The notes under the pieces: model-generated
The model's input: the letters and a program-made list of their open reading frames with translations, nothing else
Database searches by the model: none
What the model was told of the DNA's origin: nothing
Assembly (NCBI GenBank): GCA_945903655.1
Contig: CAMDOY010000297.1
Coordinates: 1 to 5,014, forward strand
Direction: 5' to 3'
Length of the DNA: 5,014 nt
Source: Rhizobium sp. Q54
GTDB taxonomy: Bacteria > Pseudomonadota > Alphaproteobacteria > Rhizobiales > Beijerinckiaceae
Shown here: in pieces, positions 1-4,966 of the stretch
How the letters are laid out: each line of letters starts with the position of its first letter
Position numbering within the stretch: position 1 is the first letter of the stretch
Made by a program: the position numbers and the translations under genes

Positions 1-1
1 G

Positions 2-286
2 ACCAACGATCCGCAGGAAAAACAGATCCTCGAGGCGCTGGTGAACGCCACGGAGATCGGCACCTCCTTCTTCTCCACGCCCAATGTGCCGGCGGATCGG
101 GTGAGCGCCCTGCGCCGCGCCTTTGACGCCACCATGGCGGACAAGGAGTTTCTGGATGAGTTGCGCATGACGCGCCTCGGCCTGAGCCCACTTACCGGCG
201 AACAGTTGCAGACCTTCAGCCAGAACCTCGGCGCCTTGCCCGATGCGCTCACCCAGCGGCTCAAGTCCGTCTATAGCGAGAACTGA
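2..286 (+). CDS. Bug/TctC-family periplasmic substrate-binding protein, C-terminal fragment
   Basis: This is the last 94 residues of a gene whose 5' end lies outside the window; the reading frame is open from base 2. The family captures small carboxylates or related polar solutes in the periplasm, for tripartite tricarboxylate-type transporters or as orphan receptors. The call rests on the family's typical C-terminus: a PNVPADR turn, then a helix (LRRAFDATMADKEF) and a later LTGEQ segment. The complete receptor at 2709-3731 has the same elements in the same order (PDVPADR, LRKAFEATMKDADF, VTGEV), 15 of 24 residues being identical over the best stretch. The stop codon overlaps the start of the downstream dehydrogenase gene, so the two are surely one transcript. 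A GTG at 41 could be read as a start, but it falls inside the conserved domain and is not the true start. Family call firm; ligand unknown. Confidence 0.88.
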   Translation, partial: TNDPQEKQILEALVNATEIGTSFFSTPNVPADRVSALRRAFDATMADKEFLDELRMTRLGLSPLTGEQLQTFSQNLGALPDALTQRLKSVYSEN

Positions 287-1149
287 TGATGTCACCTGTC
301 GCGCTTAAAGGAACCGTCTGCCTCGTGACAGGCGCAGGCAGTGGGCTGGGCAAGGCCATGGCGCTCGGCTTGCTTGAAGCAGGCGCGCGCGTCTGCGCCC
401 TCGATGTAAGCCCCGCAGGCCTTGTGGCGCTGCGCACGGCGGCGCAGGAGACCCCCGCCCTGCTGACGCTGACGGTGGACATTCGCAGTGAAGACGATTG
501 CGCCCGCGCGGTGAACGCCGCCTTGCAGGCCTTCGGTTGCGTGCAGGTGCTCGTCAACTGCGCCGGGCTCGGCATGCCCCATATCCGGCATGACTATCTG
601 CGCGATCCCATCAAATTCTGGGAGATCGAGCCGCAGAGATGGCGCGATCTGATCGACGTCAACATCAACGGCGCCTTTCTGCTCTCGCGCGCGGTCGCGC
701 CGCATCTTGTTGCGCAGGGCTGGGGCCGCATCGTCAACGTGACCACGAGTTTCTCCACCATGATCCGTGGCGGCAACATGCCCTACGGCGCGACGAAAGC
801 GGCGCTGGAGGCGGTGAGCAACGGCTGGGTCCAGGACCTCGAGGGCACCGGCGTCACGATGAATGTGTTGATACCCGGCGGGGCGGCGGCGACGGCGATG
901 ATTCCCGAGGACTCGCCCTATGATCGGGAGAAGCTGATCGACCCCACGGTGATGGCGCCGCCCATCTGCTGGCTCGCCTCGCGACTGTCCGATGGGGTGA
1001 CGGGGCGGCGCCTGGTGGCGCGCCAGTGGGATCCCGCCAAGCCCTGGGAGGAGGCTCTGGCGCAAGCCAGCGCGCCCATCGCCTGGCCGGGCCTCGCCAG
1101 CGAAGCGCTGAAGGGCCAACCCCGCAGCGCAGGCGCATTGAAGGTGTGA
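286..1149 (+). CDS. Short-chain dehydrogenase/reductase (SDR), classical type
   Basis: An NAD(P)-dependent cytoplasmic oxidoreductase of 287 residues, probably acting on an alcohol/ketone or dihydrodiol intermediate. The Rossmann glycine motif TGAGSGLG is at residues 15-22, and an acidic residue (D40) ends the second strand, which favours NAD(H) over NADP(H). The NAG-type motif appears as VNCAG (90-94), the active-site Asn as N126 (DVNINGAF), and the catalytic Tyr/Lys pair as YGATK (Y167, K171). The usual catalytic Ser lies 13 residues before Tyr; here that position is T154, with S155 next to it. An IPGG segment follows strand 6. The C-terminus runs about 45 residues past the core (RRLVARQWDP onward), longer than the usual 250-residue SDR. 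Translation starts at the ATG sharing its A with the upstream TGA, or at the next codon (289); only a weak GAG lies upstream (278-280), consistent with translational coupling to the receptor gene. Substrate not deducible. Confidence 0.92.
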   Translation: MMSPVALKGTVCLVTGAGSGLGKAMALGLLEAGARVCALDVSPAGLVALRTAAQETPALLTLTVDIRSEDDCARAVNAALQAFGCVQVLVNCAGLGMPHIRHDYLRDPIKFWEIEPQRWRDLIDVNINGAFLLSRAVAPHLVAQGWGRIVNVTTSFSTMIRGGNMPYGATKAALEAVSNGWVQDLEGTGVTMNVLIPGGAAATAMIPEDSPYDREKLIDPTVMAPPICWLASRLSDGVTGRRLVARQWDPAKPWEEALAQASAPIAWPGLASEALKGQPRSAGALKV

Positions 1150-1195
1150 GGGGCTGCGGCGCCAAGGCCCCGCACGCAGGGTCAAACCCCTGCGT
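1150..1195. other. Convergent gene junction with GC-rich inverted repeats (possible bidirectional terminator)
   Basis: Only 32 nt separate the stop codons of the converging dehydrogenase and hydrolase genes. One perfect 8-bp inverted repeat, ACGCAGGG (1174-1181) and CCCTGCGT (1188-1195) with a 6-nt loop, straddles the stop codon of the minus-strand gene (1182-1184). A second, weaker pairing GGGGC (1150-1154) with GCCCC (1167-1171) encloses the palindrome GGCGCC. Neither is followed by a T-run on either strand, so a classical intrinsic terminator is not supported. The position makes some role in ending transcription likely, but this is inference. Confidence 0.35.
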
Positions 1196-2144
1196 AGACG
1201 TAGCCCTTGCCATCCCTCTGGATGCGGCCCACCGAGGGATAGGGGAAATGGGTGCAGGCGCAGAGCGCCTTTTCCGCCACCATGCGATCAAACATCTTGC
1301 GCCGTGTCGCCTCGGCGCCAGGCCCATCCTGATCATAGAACACATGCCACTGGGGATTGCGCACAAAGAGGGCAGGCACATTGGCGGTGTCGCCGAGATA
1401 GAAAAACTGATCGGCGCCGGATGAAATGTGAAACACGCTATGGCCGGGCGAATGGCCGAAGGCGGGGATGATTCGCACGCCCGGAATCACCTCCTGCTCG
1501 CCGGACACCAGATGGCACATGCTCTTCCACTTCGGGAAGAAGCTGTGAATGCGCTTGATGTAGCTGTGGCGACGCTGGGGCTGCTCCTTGAAGATGTCAG
1601 GCTGGGTCCAGTAATTGAACTCATCCGCAGAGGCGATCATCTGCGCCTTGGGGAAGACCCGCTCATCGCTCGTGCCCACCATCATGCCGTAGATATGATC
1701 CGCATGAAAATGGGTGAGCAGGATTCCATCGATCTGCTCGGGCGTGACGTCCGCGAGCTTGAGGCTCTGCAAGAGGCAGCCAGCCGTGGGCACGATCTGC
1801 CCGCCGGTTCCCGAATCGATCAGATAGGTCTTGCCCTTGGTCTTGATGATGAGCACCGTCATGCCCATGGAAATGAGGCCGGGATCCACATTGCCCTCGG
1901 CCAGCGCCTTCTTCGTATCGGCGATGGTGGCGTTGGCGATGAAATCATCCGTGTGTTCGCGGGTCCACACGCCATCATTCACGGCGATAACTTCGATATC
2001 GCCGATGGTGAAGCGTTTGACGGAGGGCTGGCTGGTGTTCTGCGCATAGGCGGCGGGCACGAGCTCCATGGTTCCATTGAGCGAAAAAGCCGCCGATGCG
2101 GCGGCTGCGGAGACCACGAAGTTACGGCGATTGACGACGGTCAT
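1182..2144 (-). CDS. Tat-exported metallo-beta-lactamase-fold hydrolase (methyl parathion hydrolase / AHL lactonase-like)
   Basis: A 320-residue dinuclear-metal hydrolase predicted to act in the periplasm. Residues 1-34 form a Tat-type signal: NRRNFVV (R6, R7) followed by an alanine-rich stretch and a probable cleavage after AYA (34). The metal site is complete: HFHADH gives H145, H147, D149 and H150, then H231 in GHSPGHS, D252 in LGDT and H299 in THFPYPS. The spacing, as I recall it for methyl parathion hydrolase and AiiA-type lactonases, fits within a few residues, and the C-terminal HFPYPSVGRI segment is also of the methyl parathion hydrolase style. The reaction could be hydrolysis of a lactone, an ester or a phosphotriester; the sequence does not decide. 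The start is supported by AAGGG (2151-2155) six nt upstream. It is the last gene of the minus-strand cluster, but a promoter and dyad just upstream suggest separate control. Fold very sure, substrate unknown. Confidence 0.92.
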   Translation of the reverse strand: MTVVNRRNFVVSAAAASAAFSLNGTMELVPAAYAQNTSQPSVKRFTIGDIEVIAVNDGVWTREHTDDFIANATIADTKKALAEGNVDPGLISMGMTVLIIKTKGKTYLIDSGTGGQIVPTAGCLLQSLKLADVTPEQIDGILLTHFHADHIYGMMVGTSDERVFPKAQMIASADEFNYWTQPDIFKEQPQRRHSYIKRIHSFFPKWKSMCHLVSGEQEVIPGVRIIPAFGHSPGHSVFHISSGADQFFYLGDTANVPALFVRNPQWHVFYDQDGPGAEATRRKMFDRMVAEKALCACTHFPYPSVGRIQRDGKGYVYAGV

Positions 2145-2150
2145 GTTTTT

Positions 2151-2155
2151 CCCTT
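2151..2155 (-). promoter_or_regulatory. Ribosome binding site of the MBL hydrolase gene
   Basis: AAGGG on the minus strand, six nt before the ATG at 2144. It is the only purine-rich site in the leader, and it fixes the start so that the Tat motif lies at residues 5-11. Confidence 0.7.
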
Positions 2156-2168
2156 GTCGATATTTTTT

Positions 2169-2180
2169 GACTGTTCAGTC
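2169..2180. promoter_or_regulatory. Putative repressor operator (TetR-like dyad)
   Basis: GACTG-TT-CAGTC is a perfect 5-bp inverted repeat with a 2-nt centre. It lies just downstream of the -10 element of the promoter predicted at 2184-2211 and covers the expected transcription start (about 2177), the classical place for a repressor site. The GAC-N-G-NN-C-N-GTC pattern resembles operators of many TetR-family repressors, but the matching regulator gene is not in the window. The dyad is seen directly; the regulator family is inference. Confidence 0.5.
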
Positions 2181-2183
2181 GGG

Positions 2184-2211
2184 AGGATAACGCGCGCCAT
2201 CAAACTGTCAA
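2184..2211 (-). promoter_or_regulatory. Sigma-70-type promoter of the MBL hydrolase gene
   Basis: On the minus strand a consensus -35 box TTGACA (2206-2211) is followed, after 16 nt, by TATCCT (2184-2189), a 4-of-6 match to the -10 consensus. The predicted start is near 2177, giving a leader of about 33 nt before the ATG at 2144. It sits wholly within the 91-nt gap after the gene at 2236-2628, which means the hydrolase can be transcribed independently of the rest of the cluster. Confidence 0.6.
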
Positions 2212-2235
2212 ATCCATCGCTTGTCGCCAAGCTGA

Positions 2236-2628
2236 TCACGTTCGGGTTTCCCTTGGCCGTGGAAATCGCATCACAATCATCTTCTGCGCGACAATCTTTC
2301 CGAAGTGCTCGGTGACAGGCACGGGCATGCATTTTTCCAGGGCGTCGAGGGCGGCGGAAACGAAGACACGCTGATCCTCAGGGCTTCCGGCAAGCTTTGA
2401 ATAGGTGATCATCGGTTTACCGCGCAGGGCGCCGTAATGGGTCAGGCTGAAACGCAAAGTCAGCTCCGAGCCTTCGACGCCCGGCGGAACCCTGGCGCAT
2501 TGATAGAGGAACTGGAACAGCTCCTGGATATTGTCGGGCGTTTGAGACATCCCTTTTGTCTGGGCCCAGGCTGGCGCGCTCATGGCGACAAGCCCCATGG
2601 CGGCGCAACCGAAAATCAGAGAACGCAT
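2236..2628 (-). CDS. Small exported protein with TonB C-terminal-like domain
   Basis: A 130-residue protein with a clear Sec signal peptide: MRSLIF, a hydrophobic core, then APAWAQ with probable cleavage after A22. The mature part (about 108 residues) resembles the C-terminal domain of TonB/TolA: a VEGSELTLRFSLTHYGALRG segment (51-70) looks like the beta hairpin with a central glycine turn, followed by a helix (residues 83-99) and a P-V-P segment (102-104), then a final strand (IVMRF). There is no N-terminal membrane anchor or proline-rich spacer, so it is not a full TonB. Two cysteines in the mature protein, C44 and C100, could form a disulfide in the periplasm. The start has a strong site, GGAGG (2634-2638) five nt before the ATG at 2628. 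It lies between the receptor gene (80 nt upstream) and the hydrolase gene (91 nt downstream). The gene is real; the domain call is moderate and the function unknown. Confidence 0.82.
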   Translation of the reverse strand: MRSLIFGCAAMGLVAMSAPAWAQTKGMSQTPDNIQELFQFLYQCARVPPGVEGSELTLRFSLTHYGALRGKPMITYSKLAGSPEDQRVFVSAALDALEKCMPVPVTEHFGKIVAQKMIVMRFPRPRETRT

Positions 2629-2633
2629 AATCG

Positions 2634-2638
2634 CCTCC
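2634..2638 (-). promoter_or_regulatory. Strong ribosome binding site of the small exported protein gene
   Basis: GGAGG on the minus strand, five nt before the ATG at 2628; the best Shine-Dalgarno match in the window. It supports this start, which places the signal peptide directly at the N-terminus. Confidence 0.75.
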
Positions 2639-2708
2639 GCAAATCATGCCCCCATGGGTGGTTCATGGCGCTTTTGAGCAATCAACAAAACCAATCGCCG
2701 CTTGGGGC

Positions 2709-3731
2709 TCACTTCACCTCGGTCAAGGCGAGCGCGCGATCCACAACCGCCCTTTCAAAGGTGCTGACCCGCGCCACCAGCGCCTGCATGACCTCGCCCG
2801 TGACAGGCTCGACGTCAATGTTCAGCTTTTTCGCATCCGCCTGAAAGTCAGCGTCCTTCATGGTCGCCTCAAAAGCCTTGCGCAGGATCGCTATGCGATC
2901 AGCGGGCACATCAGGCGGCGCGACCAGAGGCCAGGCCATGACTTGAGAGGAGAAGAGCAGCTCCAGCGCCTTTCTATCAATGTCTGTCTTGGCGAAATCC
3001 ATGATCAGCGGCACATCCGGCAGATCCGGCGCCTTCTCCAGGGCCATCTGAACGATGATATTGACCTTCTTTTCGTCGAGCCAGGACTTGGACCGGCTCT
3101 TCAGGCTGCCCCAGGACCAGCCAAAGCGCGCATCGACCTCACCCTTTTCCATGGCCATGGTGACATTGTTGCCGCCGGGATAGCCGGTGACGAGCCGGAT
3201 CTTCGCGCCCGTCAGATTATGCAGCAGGGTCGGAAAACGCCCGGTGTCGTCGGTGACCCCGGTGGCGCCCGTGGTGATTTCCTGCGTCATCAACTGGTCG
3301 ATGGAATGGATGCCGCGCGTATGCCAGACAACCGCGACGGACACCTCATTGCTGGTGCTTCCAATGGGGATGAAGCGCTTGGGATCATATTTAGCCGTCT
3401 GCGGATTGAAGACGGGCTCAATGGGATAGCTGCGCGACAACATGCCGAGGGTCGTGCCATCGCGCGGCGCCACCGAATAGAGGTTCAGGATCGTCTTGAT
3501 GCCGCCGGAGCCCGGAAGGTTCTGCGGCAACATGATGGGTTGCCCGGGAATATGCCTGGGCATGTGGCGCCCCACCAGGCGCGCGGTCGCGTCATAGGTG
3601 CCGCCTGCGGCGTAGCCGATCAGCAGCGTGATGGTCTTGCCTGCGAAAAAGGATTGCTCGGCGGTTTGCGCCATCACGGGGCTGGCGAGGGCCAGGCCGC
3701 ACGCAAGGACGGTGATCGCTTTCTTCATCAT
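2709..3731 (-). CDS. Bug/TctC-family periplasmic substrate-binding receptor
   Basis: A complete 340-residue receptor, the usual size for the family. Residues 1-21 are a Sec signal peptide (MMKK, hydrophobic core, SPVMA then Q22). The mature N-terminus shows the family pattern FFAGKTITLLIGYAAGGTYD (28-47), followed by a LVGRHMPRHIPG segment and QNLPGSGG, the conserved loops that hold the ligand carboxylate. PDVPADR and a VTGEV segment mark the C-terminal lobe. It should bind a small carboxylated or polar solute in the periplasm. No membrane subunits (TctA/TctB) are next to it, as is frequent for the expanded Bug receptors. AAGGA (3736-3740) lies four nt before the first ATG (3731) and seven before the second (3728), so either may be used; a reading from 4016 would run into the amidohydrolase gene and is unlikely. 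The upstream gap holds stem-loops that may set its level relative to the amidohydrolase. Ligand unknown. Confidence 0.93.
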   Translation of the reverse strand: MMKKAITVLACGLALASPVMAQTAEQSFFAGKTITLLIGYAAGGTYDATARLVGRHMPRHIPGQPIMLPQNLPGSGGIKTILNLYSVAPRDGTTLGMLSRSYPIEPVFNPQTAKYDPKRFIPIGSTSNEVSVAVVWHTRGIHSIDQLMTQEITTGATGVTDDTGRFPTLLHNLTGAKIRLVTGYPGGNNVTMAMEKGEVDARFGWSWGSLKSRSKSWLDEKKVNIIVQMALEKAPDLPDVPLIMDFAKTDIDRKALELLFSSQVMAWPLVAPPDVPADRIAILRKAFEATMKDADFQADAKKLNIDVEPVTGEVMQALVARVSTFERAVVDRALALTEVK

Positions 3732-3735
3732 GGCG

Positions 3736-3745
3736 TCCTTCCCTT
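3736..3745 (-). promoter_or_regulatory. Ribosome binding site deciding the receptor start
   Basis: The minus strand reads AAGGGAAGGA just before the tandem ATG codons. AAGGA is four nt from the ATG at 3731 and seven nt from the one at 3728. It rules out the far-upstream ATG at 4016 and places the signal peptide at the very start. Confidence 0.65.
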
Positions 3746-3748
3746 CTG

Positions 3749-3777
3749 CGCATGGGCCCTCTTGCGGGGCGCATGCG
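3749..3777. other. Imperfect stem-loop just upstream of the receptor ribosome binding site
   Basis: CGCATGGGCCC (3749-3759) pairs with GGGCGCATGCG (3767-3777) over 11 positions with a single G-G mismatch and a 7-nt loop. In the minus-strand transcript it ends three nt before the purine-rich ribosome binding site of the receptor gene. Such a structure could protect the processed 3' message from decay or affect translation. The pairing is seen; the role is inference. Confidence 0.5.
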
Positions 3778-3789
3778 GCGAGCCAGTGA

Positions 3790-3803
3790 CGCCGCCACCG
3801 GCG
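3790..3803. other. Short GC-rich stem-loop in the amidohydrolase-receptor gap
   Basis: CGCCG (3790-3794) and CGGCG (3799-3803) with a 4-nt loop, the middle of three stem-loops in this 116-nt gap. A CGACGTCG palindrome (3802-3809) overlaps its edge. Short stems like this occur by chance in GC-rich DNA, so taken alone it is weak. Confidence 0.25.
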
Positions 3804-3818
3804 ACGTCGGGAGTACAT

Positions 3819-3839
3819 CGCCGTCCCGTCGGGACGGCG
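3819..3839. repeat. Perfect inverted repeat directly after the amidohydrolase gene
   Basis: CGCCGTCCCG (3819-3828) and CGGGACGGCG (3830-3839) form a perfect 10-bp inverted repeat around a single base, folding as a 9-bp stem with a 3-nt loop. It begins 8 nt after the stop codon of the minus-strand amidohydrolase gene. A stem of this strength at this place suggests a terminator or a 3' stabiliser, but no T-run follows on the minus strand, so read-through into the receptor gene is probable. It could also be a dispersed genomic palindrome, which a single window cannot show. Confidence 0.55.
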
Positions 3840-3847
3840 GATGATCG

Positions 3848-4954
3848 TCAGGCCAGTTCCAGCTGGAACAGGTTGATGGCGTTGTCGCGCGTCAGTCGCT
3901 GGCGACGCTCTTCCGACAATCCCTGCAGGTGATGCTCCACCACCTGCCGCGAGTGCGGGAAGGTCATGTTGAAATGGGGATAGTCGTTGGACCACATGCA
4001 GTTCTTCTCGCCCCACCAGGGGAAGAAGCGCGTACCCACATAGTCCTCGAGGAAGGTGCCGTAGACATGTTCGGCGAAGATTTCACTGGGCTTTCGATTG
4101 ATGGGCAAGGGCCGGGAGTGGCGGAACCGCTCGAAATAATAGTCCCATTGCTGCAACAGGAAGGGCAGCCAGCCGATCTCGCTTTCAGCCATCAACAGCT
4201 TCAGATCAGGGTGACGATCAAAGGCGCCGGAGAAGATGAAGTCGAACAGCGTATTGGCGGAATCGTTCGTCTTGGTGTTGGTGGCGTCCTTGAGGCCCTG
4301 CACGCCGCCCTTCTGGCCGGTCTTGACGTAGGAATGGCCGGTGAGGATATGGCAGATGACGGGCTGCTTGGCCTCCGCGCAGGCGGCCCAGAGGGGCTCG
4401 TAATGGTCTGACGTGAAGGGCAGGCGCGCGTCGGGCACCTGCCAGATCATGGCGCCCTTCAGCCCCATGTCGAAACCGCGCTGCATCTCCTTGATGCCAG
4501 CCTTCATGTCATAGACCGACACCAGCGGCGCGCCATAGAGGCGCTTGGGGTCGGCCTTGCAGAAGCCATGCATCCAGTCGTTGTAAAGCTTGAAGGCTTC
4601 CTGCTGGGTTTCGACATCGTCCATGCCGAAGAGCGCCATGCCGTAGTTGGGGAAGAGAATTTCCGCCGCGACGCCGTCCGTGTCCTGATCCTGCAGGCGC
4701 AGATGGGGGTCAGTGGCGCCGGGGGGAGAGTTGCGGAAGGGCACCTTCGGCAGATGCTCCTGCAAGCGCTTGGGCAACTCACGCCAGAGCTCTTCGGGCT
4801 CCATCACATGGGAGTCGGTGGAGACCATCTTCGGGATGGTTGAAAGCTGCTCATCGGTCATGTCCACGCCGACGACCGTGCGCCGGGGGAAGGTGCGGGC
4901 CTGCTCTTCCGACATGCCAGCGAATTTGGAGGCGTCAACGGGCAATTCAGGCAT
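3848..4954 (-). CDS. Amidohydrolase family 2 protein (PF04909; ACMSD / gamma-resorcylate decarboxylase superfamily)
   Basis: A 368-residue cytoplasmic TIM-barrel metalloenzyme; relatives hydrolyse C-N or C-C bonds or decarboxylate aromatic acids. The first strand carries STDSHVMEP, giving D47 and H49 as metal ligands, with H202 (CHILTGH) and D324 (SNDYPHF) further on. The spacings (153 and 122 residues) match within one residue what I recall for gamma-resorcylate decarboxylase (E8, H10, H164, D287). Where that enzyme has its catalytic His in a GHxGE-like loop, this protein reads LMAESEIGWLPF (254-265), with E257 near that position, so the chemistry may differ from classical decarboxylation. 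About 44 residues precede the barrel, rich in polar residues and with no signal peptide. The start is supported by AAGGA (4962-4966) seven nt upstream of the ATG. It is the first gene of the minus-strand cluster visible here. Superfamily sure; substrate unknown. Confidence 0.92.
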   Translation of the reverse strand: MPELPVDASKFAGMSEEQARTFPRRTVVGVDMTDEQLSTIPKMVSTDSHVMEPEELWRELPKRLQEHLPKVPFRNSPPGATDPHLRLQDQDTDGVAAEILFPNYGMALFGMDDVETQQEAFKLYNDWMHGFCKADPKRLYGAPLVSVYDMKAGIKEMQRGFDMGLKGAMIWQVPDARLPFTSDHYEPLWAACAEAKQPVICHILTGHSYVKTGQKGGVQGLKDATNTKTNDSANTLFDFIFSGAFDRHPDLKLLMAESEIGWLPFLLQQWDYYFERFRHSRPLPINRKPSEIFAEHVYGTFLEDYVGTRFFPWWGEKNCMWSNDYPHFNMTFPHSRQVVEHHLQGLSEERRQRLTRDNAINLFQLELA

Positions 4955-4961
4955 GGGGCTT

Positions 4962-4966
4962 TCCTT
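4962..4966 (-). promoter_or_regulatory. Ribosome binding site of the amidohydrolase gene
   Basis: AAGGA on the minus strand, seven nt before the ATG at 4954. It favours this start, and thus the 44-residue N-terminal extension, over internal ATGs at residues 14, 32 and 43. The remaining bases to the window end show no clear promoter or gene. Confidence 0.65.

Noticed and set aside
292..1185. A 297-codon open frame on the minus strand
   Set aside because: Antisense to the dehydrogenase, which has all SDR motifs; the product is low-complexity and of shadow composition.
1428..2315. A 295-codon open frame on the plus strand
   Set aside because: Antisense to the MBL hydrolase, whose metal motifs are complete. 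The product shows no domain and would cross the promoter region.
2141..2332. A 63-codon minus-strand frame in front of the MBL gene
   Set aside because: It overlaps the end of the 130-residue gene and the promoter/operator region, and its product has no signal or domain.
2650..2669. CCATG/CATGG inverted repeat after the receptor gene as a terminator
   Set aside because: Only 5 bp of stem and no T-run; it includes the common palindrome CCCATGGG, so chance is a sufficient explanation.
3699..3731. Possible lipoprotein signal (Cys at residue 11) in the receptor
   Set aside because: The residues before Cys (VLA) do not fit the lipobox well, the hydrophobic stretch before it is too short, and a normal cleavage site VMA-Q follows at 21/22.
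2646..3932. A 428-codon open frame on the plus strand
   Set aside because: It lies antisense to the well-supported receptor gene, its product is rich in Arg, His and Gly with no recognisable domain, and long open antisense frames are common in GC-rich DNA.
3732..4016. A 95-residue N-terminal extension of the receptor gene
   Set aside because: It would overlap the end of the amidohydrolase gene by 169 nt, and the signal peptide and ribosome binding site clearly mark the start at 3731 (or 3728).
3929..4411. A 160-codon plus-strand frame
   Set aside because: Antisense to conserved amidohydrolase motifs, with no independent support.
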